A stretch of 64,000 nucleotides of DNA from Musa acuminata AAA Group (GCF_036884655.1 NC_088354.1:18722001-18786000), one strand, 5' to 3'; counted from the stretch's first letter, positions 10,116-21,144 are shown. Translations and numbers: made by a program. Notes: generated by a model not told the origin, from the sequence alone.

Positions 10116-11174
10116 ATGTCGCAGGAGCATCTCACAGGAGCTCTCCCCGAAGGAGAACCATCGACCGGTCACCCCTCCGCTGGGCCTGGAGATCAGCCCC
10201 TCCCTGCCCCCGGAGAGGGGAGGGTCCCGGCCTCGACGCCAGATTACTACTGGCGCTTGTTCAATGACCCAGAGTTGTTGCCCCCCGGACTTACTACGGG
10301 ACCCTCGGATGTGACACCTAAGGCGTTCCTTAGCCTGACCAAGCAAGTGCAAACCATGGCGGGCATGATGCAGACGCTTGTTCCACTCATTCCCCAGATC
10401 GTACGGCTAGCAGTTTCCCCGACTGACCCGACCCGGCAAAGGCCAGACAAGGAGTAGGTCGGGACCGGAGAAGTCCGAGAGCAAATGACGGACCCAAGAG
10501 GTCCACCCGAGCAAAGCACACCTGCGCCTTGCTGAACCACACCACACTGCTCCGAGCCTAACACCATATCATTTGACTTGACGGACGACTCGTTTAGGGC
10601 CCAACTATCCCGGGTCAACCAATGCCTGGACGAGTTCTAGTGCGAGTTTCAAAAATCGTAGGGCGAGTCTAGCGAAGGTGGCTCGGGCGAGTCCCCTTTC
10701 ACTCAGGAAGTACAGGACAAGCCGGTACCCCTCAACTTCAGGCTGTCGGCATTGGAGACATTCGACAATGGCTCCGATCCCACGGAGCATGTCTCCGCAT
10801 TTCGGGCTTAGATGGCCCTCTATGGCACCTCCGATGCATTGATGTGCCGAGCATTCCAGACCACCCTAAGGGGACCGGCACAAGCATGGTTCAACCTGCT
10901 ACACTAATCCTTGGTCTCGTCCTTCGATCAGCTCGCTCGGGAATTCGAGCAGAACTTCCTCGCCAGCGTGCGACCTAGGCCTTCCATGGCCACCCTGCTC
11001 GTGCTATCACAGCGCGAAGACGAGCTGCTCTCCCAGTTCGTGACACGTTTTGCCACTGAGATTTGTGGATTCCTAGATGCTCACCCCTCTTTAATCATGC
11101 AGGCATTCCTGATGGGTTTGAAGCCTTCGAGGTTTTTTTGGTCACTGATCGAGAAACCACCAATGACTGTCTCC
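10116..11174 (+). pseudogene. Tat gag, N-terminal part
   Basis: The first ATG in the clean context is at 10116. A proline-rich N-terminus and the segment YYWRLFNDPELLPPG lead into a stop at 10455. The retrotransposon gag domain resumes at about 10720-11174 with phrases [15 protein letters not shown] and FVTRFATEI, with further stops. The frame is cut at 11174 by SIRE-c and continues at 27425, where LQRANQYVTAEALV completes the domain. Gag normally builds the capsid; this copy cannot. Confidence 0.85.
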
Positions 11175-12382
11175 TGTTAGGATCGGAGCGGCACTAAGAG
11201 GGGGGGGGGGGGGTGAATTAGTGCAGCGGATTAAAACTTCGATTTTAACAAAACCTTTCGTACGATAAGAACGGAACTTGAAAAGTTTAACTTGAAAGCG
11301 TATTCTTAAAGTTGCGCAGCAAGGGTAATAAGAAACTAAAGCAGTAAGAAGATTTGCAGTAATGTAAATGACAATAATAAAATGCAAACCAGAGATTACG
11401 CCGATTTTTAGAGTGGTTCGGTCAAATGACCTACTCCACTTGCGATGCCCCTCTTCGATGAGGCTCCCACCTTCCACTAGAAAATCTCTTGAAATGGAAG
11501 GGTAAACACCCCTCTTACAACCTTTTACAAGCAGTTCAACCTCTTACAAATTTTCAATAAGAAAGAAGGAGGAGAACTCTCTAGCAAATTGAAAACAAGA
11601 CTTGCTAAGACTTTCTAAGACTTTTCTCTCAATCAAAATGCTTCTCAAAAGTTGTAACCTCAGCTGAGATTTGAGGGGTATTTATAGGCCTCAAGAGGAT
11701 TCAAATTTGGGCTCCAAAATTTGAATTCTCTTTAGGTTCCCGAATGCTGGAGGTGCCACCGCCCAGCCAAGCGGTGCCACCGCCCAGCCAAGGAGGTGTC
11801 ACTGCCCAGCTCTCGGGTGCTGGGCGGTGCCACCGCCCAGCCAGGCGGTGCCACCGCCTAGCTCTCCGATTTCACTGGTTTGGCTTAATTTAAGCCCAAA
11901 CCATATCTGACTTTGGGCCCAGTTGGCCCCTAACCAGGATATAGGATTATCTCTTAATCCTAATCCTAATTACAAGTGAACTACATAACAAAAACACATC
12001 CTAAGCAAGCTTTCAACTGCGAACGTCGAGTCTTGTTTCGGCGAGCTTTTCGACGAGCTTCTTCCGACGGACTCCCATCAAGCTCTCGATCTTGTGATGA
12101 CTTTAACGAGTAGCCGAGCCTTCTCGGTGATCTCCGTGAACCTCCGACGATCTCTTCGGCGAACTTCCAAAAATTTCGATAGGTTCCCGATTTCTTCTCG
12201 GTTGGTTCCGGCAGCATCTCCGACAATTCTTCGGACTTTTAAACGTCCATCGATCTTGACTCCGGTATTCTTGCTTTGTGTTTTCTGGTTATCGTAGTTA
12301 ATCCTGCACACTTAACTCAATAATATGGATTAGATCAATTAACCCATCAATTGATTTCATCATCAAAATCCGAGATTCAACA
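11175..12382 (-). repeat. SIRE-c 3' LTR
   Basis: 1208 bp, TGTTGAATC...CCTAACA on the minus strand. It has U3 palindromes GGCGGTGCCACCGCC between 11742 and 11862, a TATA box near 11682 and a 14-base C run in U5 (G at 11200-11213). The partner LTR has only nine, and the palindrome order also differs between the two. Confidence 0.93.
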
Positions 12383-12383
12383 A

Positions 12384-12396
12384 TCTCCCCCTTTTT
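12384..12396 (-). promoter_or_regulatory. SIRE-c 3' polypurine tract
   Basis: The minus strand reads AAAAAGGGGGAGA, one base from the LTR start. A second tract with the core ACAAAGGGGGAGAAAAG lies at 12791-12807, about 400 bp upstream in element orientation. Confidence 0.88.
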
Positions 12397-13314
12397 GATG
12401 ATGATAATCAATTGATGACGGAGTTAAACATAACTCCCCCTATCTATATGCCATATTATGAGAAGATGAAAACACTTGAATTTCATCCATTGAATTCAAG
12501 CATAAACCGATAAGTTCTAATCGTAGAGCTTATCGTTATTCTCATTAAGCAATAGTAAATGCGAAACTTCGATGAAAATCATAAGTCAAATGATATGGGA
12601 CGATTTTTACTACGATAGGAGATAAAGATTTTCAACATGAATTTCATGATATCGATGTAAGGCATGCTTTTAATATGATCAATCAATCTTGTGATATTCT
12701 CAAGGATTTTGCAAGGCATATAAGACATTCATATCACACAAGCTTTTGCAATTCATATAAGTCATGCTATTAAAATGATACAAGTCATCACTTTTCTCCC
12801 CCTTTGTCATCAACAAAAAGAGAATGAGACTTGAAGCACCTAATTTATCATACAAAGATTTTATCATTGATCATACATCACTCATCTATATTATCATTGA
12901 TCATACAAAGATTTTATCATTCAAAATTAAGTATGCTAAAATATTTACGCAGAGTTCATCTTAAAGGAAAATTCAGCATTCATCCATATTATCAAATCTC
13001 TTCTTTTTATAAATAACAAAAATTGTAGATGTACAAAGAAGAGATTGGGATAAGAAAAAAAATTTTGAGTAGTAACTCCAATAAGTCAAGATCATAATTC
13101 GAATACAAATCCATTCAAATTCAATTCGTCAACTTGAAACTCATAATCAAGCCATCAAAATCAATTTTGAGATTCAAAATATCATAAAATCATTAATCTT
13201 GATCAGATGGAAGCGGTGTTTGACTCAAGATAGGATAAGATAATTTAACAAGTCACCGAGGAACAGAGAGAGAATGAAAAACTTTACGGAAAATCCATTC
13301 AAACAAGTTTATTC
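12397..13314 (-). other. SIRE-c 3' non-coding region
   Basis: About 920 bp of AT-rich sequence between the pol stop and the polypurine tract. It contains the upstream polypurine tract at 12791-12807 and short imperfect repeats around TTATCATTGATCATACA (12850-12920). There is no env-like frame, unlike some SIRE elements. The matching region of SIRE-d is also non-coding. Confidence 0.8.
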
Positions 13315-16300
13315 TTAGGGATAATTTAACATACCTAATTCCCTTCTAATGAATTCAAATTGGTCTTCATTCAAAGCTTTTGTAAATATATCTGCTAATT
13401 GATGCTTTGTGTCAATGAATTCTAGAACAACATTATTGTTAAGGACATGATCGCGTATGAAATGATGCCTAACGTCGATGTGCTTAGTTCTAGAGTGCTG
13501 AATTGGATTTTTAGTAAGACATATGGCACTAGTATTATCACATTTGATGGGAATGTTTTTAAAGTGAATTCCATAGTCTTCTAATATATTTTTCATCCAA
13601 ATGACTTGTGCACAACATGCACTTGCAGCAATGTATTCGGCTTCCGCCGTAGATAGTGCAACTGAATTTTGTTTCTTGGAAGTCCAAGAAACAAGTGCAT
13701 GTCCTAAAAATTGGCATGTTCCGGATGTACTTTTTCTATCTATCCTGCATCCGTCAAAATCGGCATCTGCATAAGCTATTAGATCGAATTTTTCAGATTT
13801 TGGATACCACAATCCTAAATTTGGAGTTCCTTTAAGATACCTAAATATTCTTTTAACACTCTTAAGATGAGATAATTTAGGATTAGATTGAAACCTAGCG
13901 CAAAGTCCTACACTAAACATAATATCTGGTCTAGTCGCGGTGAGGTAGAGTAGACTACCTATCATTCCCCTATATGTTTTTTGATCGAAATTTTCACTAT
14001 TTTCATCCATATCTAACTTAGTCGCAGTACTCATAGGGGTGTTTATTGCTTTTGAATTATCCATGTTAAATCGTTTTAACAATTCTAATGTATATTTGGA
14101 TTGGTTAAGAAATATACCATCACTAAGTTGTTTGATTTGTAATCCTAAAAAGAAAGTCAATTCACCCATTAAACTCATTTCAAATTCATGACTCATACAT
14201 TTGGCAAATGATTCACATAGTGATTCATCCGAAGAGCCAAAAATAATATCGTCAACATAAATTTGCACAATAAAAAAATTATTTTCGAAATGTTTAATAA
14301 ACAATGTAGTATCAACCTTGCCTTTGGTAAAATTATTTAAAGTAAGAAAGGAACTAAGCCTTTCATACCAAGCTTTAGGAGCTTGTTTCAAGCCATAGAG
14401 AGCTTTAGTCAATTTGAATACATGATTAGGAAGAAGAGAATTTTCAAATCCGGGAGGTTGTTCAACATATACTTCTTCGGAAATAAAATCATTCAAGAAA
14501 GCACTTTTGACAACCATTTGAAATAGTTTAAAATTATTACTACTAGCATAGGCAAGGAGCATCCTTATGGCTTCTAATCGAGCCACGGGAGCGAAGGTTT
14601 CTTCGTAATCGATACCTTCTTCTTGGTTGAAACATTTGGCCACTAATCTAGCCTTGTTTCTAACCACGATACCATTTTCGTCTTGCTTGTTTCTAAAGAC
14701 CCACTTAGTACCTATGACTAAGTGGTCACTTGGTCTAGGAACAAGCTTTCATACCTTATTCCTCTCAAATTGGTTCAATTCTCCTTGCATTGCAATGACC
14801 CAAAAATCATCTTTTAAGGCTTCGTCAATGCATTTAGGTTCAATTTGAGAAAGGAAAGCGGCGTTAGCACAAAAATTCTTGAAAGAAGAACGAGTTTGAA
14901 CCCATTTTGTTGTATCTCCTATAATTAGCTCCTTTGGATGAGCATCTACATACTTCCATTCTTTGGGTAAAGAAATTTTGGAAGAAGATGCATTCAAATG
15001 GCTATTTTAAGGAGGGGGTTCGTTTAAATTCAAATTATCAAAACCAAGATCATCATCAAAATCATTTTTCTTTAAATCAGAAATTTCATTAAAAACTACA
15101 TGAATAGACTCTTCTATTATTAAGGTCCTTTTGTTAAAGACACGAAAGGCCTTAGAAACAGAGGAGTAACCAAGAAAAATGCCTTCATCGGATTTAGCAT
15201 CAAATTTACCTAGGGCATCCTTTTCATTTAAAATGAAGCATTTACAACCAAAAACTTTAAAATAAGAAATATTTGGTTTTTTGTTATTCCATAATTCATA
15301 GGGAGTTTTTGATAGAGATGGTCTTATTAGGACCCTATTCATGATGTAACAAGCCGTATTTACGGCTTCGGCCCAAAAATATTTGGGTAAACTATGTTCA
15401 TTTAACATAGTTCTTGCCATTTCTTGTAGGTTTCTATTTTTCCTTTCAACTACTCCATTTTGTTGAGGATTTCTTGGAGTTGAGAAGTTATGATTGTACC
15501 CATTAACTTCGCAAAAATTTTGAAAGTCACGATTTTGGAATTCACCACCGTGATCACTCCGAACTGATGAAATCATGAAGCCTTTTTCGTTTTGAGTGAG
15601 TTTACAAAACTTAGAGAAACACTTGAAGCAATCACTTTTGTGAGCTAAGAAATAGGTCCAAGTGTATCTAGAGTAGTCATCCACAATCACAAAAGCATAT
15701 TTGCTTCCACCTAGACTTGTTGTATCAATTGGTCCAAATAAGTCCAAATGGATCAATTGTAATGGTCTAGTGGTGCTAATTTGATTTTTTGGTTTAAAGC
15801 TTGTTTTTATTTGTTTGCCTAGTTGACATGCATCGCATACCTTATCCTTAATAAACTTCATATTCGGAATCCCTCGTACTAATTCTTGAGATGAGATTTT
15901 AGATATTGTTTTCATGCTTGCGTGACCTAATCTCCTATGCCAAAGCCAAGCATCATTATTTACGGCGGAGAAACACATTTCATTACCTAGTTCATCAAGA
16001 TTGATGGTATAGACATTATTTTGTTTTAAAGAAATCATAGTCATGTTATGATTTGGTTTTTCAATAATGCACATATTTGATTCAAATCTAACGATATAAC
16101 CTTTATCGCATAGTTGACTAATACTCAAGAGATTATGTTTTAATCCATCAACTAGTAAAACATCATCAATGGAAAAACTAAATTTGTTACCAATAGTTCC
16201 CTTGCCAATGATTTTGCCTTTGTTGTTGTCTCCGAAGGTGACGTACCCTTCTTCTTTGCTAGTGAGCATAGAGAAATGAGATGGATCTCCAGTCATATGT

Positions 16301-16353
16301 CTTGAGCATCCACTATCGAGATACCATCTCTTGCTCCTAGCTTGTGGGTTTGT
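13315..16353 (-). pseudogene. SIRE-c pol, two nonsense mutations
   Basis: This is the same protein as SIRE-d pol: protease (YLDSGCS just before 16296), integrase, reverse transcriptase with YVDDI, and RNase H. The frame is continuous from the amber at 16354-16356 to the end except for TAA at 15007-15009 (CAA in SIRE-d) and TGA at 14749-14751 (TGG in SIRE-d). Both are C-to-T or G-to-A transitions, as expected from decay of methylated cytosine. Protease and integrase could still be made; reverse transcriptase could not be made as part of the polyprotein. Confidence 0.93.
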
Positions 16354-17919
16354 CTACAAAAGAGGATGATTTTTAGGTACCCATTTGATTTTGGGTGCCT
16401 CAAAAATTGACCCACTAACCTTGTTATTTATTTTTGAATCCTTTATAGTTCCTTTAGGAACCCATATTAATTTTTGTGAACTAATTTTCCTAAATGGACA
16501 TTTGTAGGCAATATGTCCGGATTTGCAATAGAAGTTGCATTTCATATAAGAGGAAACATGTAATGTAGGTCCTTTTATGAAAGTGGTAGGATTTTGATGT
16601 AATCCTTTTACAAATCCAATTTCATTTCTATTTGCGATGTGACCCTTGTGTGCAAGGATCATATCTAATCCTTTGCTACCAACCTTAAACTTGTTTAAGG
16701 TTTCCTTAAGAAGCAAATTTTCATTTTTTATTGCTTCTAAATGCTTACACTTAGAGCATGGAGGAGTTTGAAGACTATCAAACTTATCTTGTAGCAAAGC
16801 ATGCTCTTTCTTTAAGATACTTAACTTCTTGCTAACAGTTCTACATTCATCAAATAATTCATGAAAAACGATAAAGAGTTCTTCAAAAGATAAATCTTCA
16901 TTAAATAAATCACATACCTCTTCTTCTAAAGCCATTAGCGCATAATGAGCAACTTGCTCGGTGTTGGACTCCTCTTCTTCGGACGCGCTTGAATCATCCC
17001 ATGTTGCCTTGAGCGCCTTCTTCTTTGATGTCCTCTTTTTGGCTTGAGGACAATCGTTCTTGTAGTGTCCCGGTTTTTTGCATTCATAGCAAATCACTTG
17101 GTCCTTCTTTTGTTCAAATTTATTTTTTATATTATTTTTAAGTTTTTTCTTTCTTAAATATTTTTTAAATTTTTGAGTCAAAAGTGCAATGTCATTGTCA
17201 CTGTCCTCATCACTTGATGTTCCTTTCAAGTGGTCTTCTTGTGATTTGAGTGTCATATCCTTCCTATTCTTTGGAAGGGGGTTCTCGAGCTCGTCATGAG
17301 CTTGACATGTCATTTCGTAGGTCATTAGAGACCCAATGAGTTCTTCAAGAGGGAATGCTTTAAGGTCTTTGGCCTCTTGAATGGCCGTAACTTTTGGATC
17401 CCAACTTTTAGGGAGGGATCTTAAGATTTTAGTTACTAGTTCAAAGTTAGTAAAATCTTTACCAAGAGCTTTGAGTCCATTGATGACATCCGTAAACCGG
17501 GTGTACATGTCTCCGATGGACTCACTTGGTTTCATTCGGAAAAGTTCGTAAGAGTGCACAAGGATGTTGATTTTGGACTCTTTCACTCGGCTAGTGCCTT
17601 CATGAGTGACCTCAAGAGTTCTCCAAATATCAAAAGCCGAATCACACATTGAAACATGATTAAATTCGTTTTTGTCTAATGCACAAAACAAGGCATTCAT
17701 AGCCTTTGCATTTAAAGCAAAAACCTTCTTCTCCAATTCATTCCATTCGCTCATCGGAAGAGAAGATTTTTGAAATCCATTCTCAACAATAGACCAAAGC
17801 TCAAAGTCCATAGAAATGAGGAAGATCCTCATGCGAGTCTTCCAATATGTGTAATCCGACCCATTAAACAAAGGTGGTCGTGCAATAGAGTGGCCCTCTT
17901 GCATGCCGGAGTAAGCCAT
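16354..17919 (-). CDS. SIRE-c gag, intact 521 aa
   Basis: A complete frame from ATG (17917-17919) to the amber TAG (16354-16356). It contains an N-terminal UBN2-type gag domain, an acidic linker (SSASEEEESNTE) and a CCHC knuckle CYECKKPGHYKNDC. The second knuckle has lost a ligand: it reads CNFYCKSGHIAYKC where SIRE-d reads CNFCCKSGHIAYKC. It differs from SIRE-d gag at a few percent of residues. Expression would need the 5' LTR promoter, which is now split by SIRE-d. Confidence 0.9.
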   Translation of the reverse strand: MAYSGMQEGHSIARPPLFNGSDYTYWKTRMRIFLISMDFELWSIVENGFQKSSLPMSEWNELEKKVFALNAKAMNALFCALDKNEFNHVSMCDSAFDIWRTLEVTHEGTSRVKESKINILVHSYELFRMKPSESIGDMYTRFTDVINGLKALGKDFTNFELVTKILRSLPKSWDPKVTAIQEAKDLKAFPLEELIGSLMTYEMTCQAHDELENPLPKNRKDMTLKSQEDHLKGTSSDEDSDNDIALLTQKFKKYLRKKKLKNNIKNKFEQKKDQVICYECKKPGHYKNDCPQAKKRTSKKKALKATWDDSSASEEEESNTEQVAHYALMALEEEVCDLFNEDLSFEELFIVFHELFDECRTVSKKLSILKKEHALLQDKFDSLQTPPCSKCKHLEAIKNENLLLKETLNKFKVGSKGLDMILAHKGHIANRNEIGFVKGLHQNPTTFIKGPTLHVSSYMKCNFYCKSGHIAYKCPFRKISSQKLIWVPKGTIKDSKINNKVSGSIFEAPKIKWVPKNHPLL

Positions 17920-17957
17920 CTCTCTTGGGTATTAAACCAAATATGAGAGATAACCTT

Positions 17958-17969
17958 GCTCTGATACTA
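17958..17969 (-). promoter_or_regulatory. SIRE-c primer-binding site with one mismatch
   Basis: The minus strand reads TAGTATCAGAGC where SIRE-a and SIRE-d have TGGTATCAGAGC. The change weakens pairing with the terminal CCA of initiator tRNA-Met and is a C-to-T type transition. Confidence 0.85.
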
Positions 17970-17971
17970 CT

Positions 17972-18266
17972 TGTTAGGATCGGAGCGGCACTAAGAGGGG
18001 GGGGGTGAATTAGTGCAGCGGATTAAAACTTCGATTTTAACAAAACCTTTCGTACGATAAGAACGGAACTTGAAAAGTTTAACTTGAAAGCGTATTCTTA
18101 AAGTTGCGCAGCAAGGGTAATAAGGAACTAAAGCAGTAAGAAGATTTGCAGTAATGTAAATGACAATAATAAAATGCAAACCAGAGATTACGCCGATTTT
18201 TAGAGTGGTTCGGTCAAATGACCTACTCCACTTGCGATGCCCCTCTTCGATGAGGCTCCCACCTTC
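17972..18266 (-). repeat. SIRE-c 5' LTR, U5 side
   Basis: First 295 bp of the LTR from its internal edge, cut by SIRE-d. CCTTC at 18262-18266 is one copy of the target duplication. It contains a nine-base C run (as G, 17997-18005). Confidence 0.93.
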
Positions 18267-18837
18267 TGTTGAATCTCGGATTTTGATGATATAATCAATT
18301 GGTGGGTTAATTGATCTAATCCATATTATTGAGTTAAGTGTGCAGGATTAACTACGATAACCAGAAAACATAAAGCAAGGATACCGGAGTCGAGCTCGAT
18401 GGACGTTTAAGAGACCGAAGAATCATCGGAGATGCTGCCGGAACCATCCGAGAAGAAATCGGGAACGTGTTGGAAGTTCGCCGAAGAAATCGTCGGAGGC
18501 TCGCGGAGATCACCGAGAAGGCTCGGCTACTCGTTAAAGTCATCACAAAGATTGGGAGCTTGCAGGGAGTCCGTCGGAAGAAGTTCGTCGGAAAGCTCGC
18601 CGGAACAAGACTCGACGTTCGCGGTTGAAAATTTGCTTAGGATGTGTTTTGGTTATGTAGTCCACTTGTAATTAGGATTAGGATTAAGAGATAATCCTAT
18701 ATCCTGGTTAGGGGCCAACTGGGCCCAAAGTCAGAGTTGGTTTAGGCTAAAAATTAAGCTAAACCAGCGAACTAAAGAGCCAAGATTGAAGCCCAACTAG
18801 TGGCTGAAAACATTGTAGTTGGGCTGAAAACACTGTA

Positions 18838-18962
18838 GGCGGTGGCACCGCCCAGCACCCGAGTGCTGGGCGGTGACACCTCCTGGCTGGGCGGTGGCAC
18901 CGCCCAGCACCCGAGCGCTGGGCGGTGGCACCGCCTGGTTGGGCGGTGGCACCTCCAGCACC
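18838..18962 (+). promoter_or_regulatory. SIRE-d U3 palindrome array
   Basis: Several copies of GGCGGTGGCACCGCC or close variants, alternating with GCACCCGAGTGCTGGG-type inverted repeats, lie 60-180 bp upstream of the TATA box. Each palindrome has 7-base arms around one base. Tandem palindromes in U3 suggest dimeric factor binding or hairpins. Function is inference. Confidence 0.75.
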
Positions 18963-19018
18963 GGAAACCCTAAGAAAATTCAAATTTTGGAGCCCAAAAT
19001 TTGAATCCTCTTGAGGCC

Positions 19019-19026
19019 TATAAATA
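19019..19026 (+). promoter_or_regulatory. SIRE-d TATA box
   Basis: CTATAAATACC in the LTR. The identical motif occurs at the same place in all SIRE LTRs of the window. Confidence 0.8.
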
Positions 19027-19528
19027 CCCCTCTAATCTCAGCTGAGGTTACAACTTTTGAGAAGCATTTTGATTGAGAGAAAAGTCTTAGAAAGTCTTAG
19101 CAAGTCTTGTTTTCAATTTGCTAGAGAGTTCTCCTCCTTCTTTCTTATTGAAAATTTGTAAGAGGTTGAGCTGCTTGTAAAAGGTTGTAAGAGGGGTGTT
19201 TACCCTTCCATTTCAAGAGACTTGCTAGTGGAAGGTGGGAGCCTCATCGAAGAGGGGCCTCGCAAGTGGAGTAGGTCATTTGACCGAACCACTCTAAAAA
19301 TCGGCGTAATCTCTGGTTTGCTCTTTATTATTGTCATTTACATTACTGCAAATCTTCTTACTGCTTTAGTTTCTTATTACTCTTGCTGCGCAACTTCAAG
19401 AATACGCCTTCAAGTTAAATTTCTCAAGTTTCGTTCTTAACGTACGAAAGATTTTGATTAAAATCGAAGTTTTAATCCGCTGCACTAATTCACCCCCCCC
19501 CTCTTAGTGCCGCTCCGATCCTAACAAG

Positions 19529-19540
19529 TGGTATCAGAGC
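19529..19540 (+). promoter_or_regulatory. SIRE-d primer-binding site
   Basis: TGGTATCAGAGC, a perfect 12-base complement of the initiator tRNA-Met 3' end, two bases after the LTR. Confidence 0.95.
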
Positions 19541-19578
19541 GAGGGTATCTCTCATATTTGGTTTAATACCCAAGAGAG

Positions 19579-21144
19579 ATGGCTTACTCCGGCATGCAAG
19601 AGGGCCATTCTATTGCACGACCACCTTTGTTTAATGAGTCGGATTACACATATTGGAAGACTCGCATGAGAATCTTCCTCATTTCTATGGACTTTGAGCT
19701 TTGGTCTATTGTCGAGAATGGATTTCAAAAATCTTCTCTTCCGATGAGTGAATGGGATGAATCGGAGAAGAAGGTTTTTGCTTTAAATGCAAAGGCTATG
19801 AATGCCTTGTTTTGTGCACTAGACAAAAACGAATTTAATCGTGTTTCAATGTGTGATTCGGCTTTTGATATTTGGAGAACTCTTGAGGTCACTCATGAAG
19901 GCACTAGCCGAGTGAAAGAGTCCAAAATCAACATCCTTGTGCACTCTTACGAACTTTTCCGAATGAAACCAAGTGAGTCCATCGGAGACATGTACACCCG
20001 GTTTACGGATGTCATCAATGGACTCAAAGCTCTTGGTAAAGATTTTACTAACTTTGAACTAGTAACTAAAATCTTAAGATCCCTCCCTAAAAGTTGGGAT
20101 CCAAAAGTTACGGCCATTCAAGAGGCCAAAGATCTTAAAGCATTCCCTCTTGAAGAACTCATTGGGTCTCTAATGACCTACGAAATGACATGTCAAGCTC
20201 ATGACGAGCTCGAGAACCCCCTTCCAAAGAACAGGAAGGATATGGCACTCAAATCACAAGAAGACCACTTGAAAGGAACATCAAGTGATGAGGACAGTGA
20301 CAATGACATTGCACTTTTGACTCAAAAATTTAAAAAATATTTAAGAAAGAACAGATTTAAAAATAATACAAAAAATAAATTTGAACAAAAGAAGGACCAA
20401 GTGATTTGCTATGAATGTAAAAAACCGGGACACTATAAGAACGATTGTCCTCAAGCCAAAAAGAGAACATCAAAGAAGAATGCGTTCAAGGCAACGTGGG
20501 ATGATTCAAGCGCATCCGAAGAAGAGGAGTCCAACACCGAGCAAGTTGCTCATTACGCACTAATGGCGTTAGGAGAAGAGGTATGTGATTTATTTAATGA
20601 AGATTTATCTTTTGAAGAACTATCTATCGCTTTTCATGAATTATTTGATGAATGTAGAACTGTTAGCAAGAAGTTAAGTATCTTAAAGAAAGAGCATGCT
20701 TTGCTACAAGATAAGTTTGATAGTCTTCAAACTCCTCCATGCTCTAAGTGTGAGCACTTAGAAGCAATAAAAAATGAAAATTTGCTTCTTAAGGAAACCT
20801 TAAACAAGTTTAAGGTTGGTAGCAAAGGATTAGATATGATCCTTGCACACAAGGGTCACATCGCAAATAGAAATGGAATTGGATTTGTAAAAGGATTACA
20901 TCAAAATCCTACCACTTTCATAAAAGGACCTACATTACATGTTTCCTCTTATATGAAATGCAACTTTTGTTGCAAATCCGGACATATTGCCTACAAATGC
21001 CCATTTAGGAAAATTAGTTCACAAAAATTAATATGGGTTCCTAAAGAAACTATAAAGAATTCAATCATAAATAACAAAGTTAGTGGGTCAATTTTTGAGG
21101 CACCCAAAATCAAATGGGTACCTAAAAATCATCCTCTTTTGTAG
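19579..21144 (+). CDS. SIRE-d gag, 521 aa
   Basis: Gag structural protein that forms the cytoplasmic particle packaging element RNA. The ATG at 19579 is 39 bases after the primer-binding site and is the first in the transcript body. Residues 1-200 form the UBN2-type gag domain (WKTRMRIFLISMDFELWSIV). A basic and acidic linker follows. Two CCHC knuckles lie at residues 277-290 (CYECKKPGHYKNDC) and 461-474 (CNFCCKSGHIAYKC), with a coiled-coil-like stretch between them (about 350-420). It ends in TAG (21142-21144), and the same frame continues into pol. No damage is visible. Confidence 0.96.
   Translation: MAYSGMQEGHSIARPPLFNESDYTYWKTRMRIFLISMDFELWSIVENGFQKSSLPMSEWDESEKKVFALNAKAMNALFCALDKNEFNRVSMCDSAFDIWRTLEVTHEGTSRVKESKINILVHSYELFRMKPSESIGDMYTRFTDVINGLKALGKDFTNFELVTKILRSLPKSWDPKVTAIQEAKDLKAFPLEELIGSLMTYEMTCQAHDELENPLPKNRKDMALKSQEDHLKGTSSDEDSDNDIALLTQKFKKYLRKNRFKNNTKNKFEQKKDQVICYECKKPGHYKNDCPQAKKRTSKKNAFKATWDDSSASEEEESNTEQVAHYALMALGEEVCDLFNEDLSFEELSIAFHELFDECRTVSKKLSILKKEHALLQDKFDSLQTPPCSKCEHLEAIKNENLLLKETLNKFKVGSKGLDMILAHKGHIANRNGIGFVKGLHQNPTTFIKGPTLHVSSYMKCNFCCKSGHIAYKCPFRKISSQKLIWVPKETIKNSIINNKVSGSIFEAPKIKWVPKNHPLL
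21142..21144 (+). promoter_or_regulatory. In-frame amber codon between gag and pol (candidate readthrough site)
   Basis: The codons are TTG TAG ACA. Gag and pol are otherwise one open frame of 1534 codons. The protease motif YLDSGCS lies between this stop and the first pol ATG (21202), so independent initiation there would lose the active site. SIRE-a (112-114) and SIRE-c (16354-16356) have TAG at the same place. The downstream bases do not match the tobamovirus CARYYA context. Readthrough is inference; RNA editing or splicing out of the stop are alternatives. Confidence 0.6.

Larger units (their letters stand above)
18267..19526 (+). repeat. SIRE-d 5' LTR (promoter LTR)
   Basis: 1260 bp, TGTTGAATC...CCTAACA. 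U3 holds a dense palindrome array at 18838-18962, then TATAAATA at 19019-19026. U5 ends with nine C (19493-19501) between GCACTAA and TTAGTGC arms. Transcription should start shortly after the TATA box and run through gag and pol. Confidence 0.95.
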
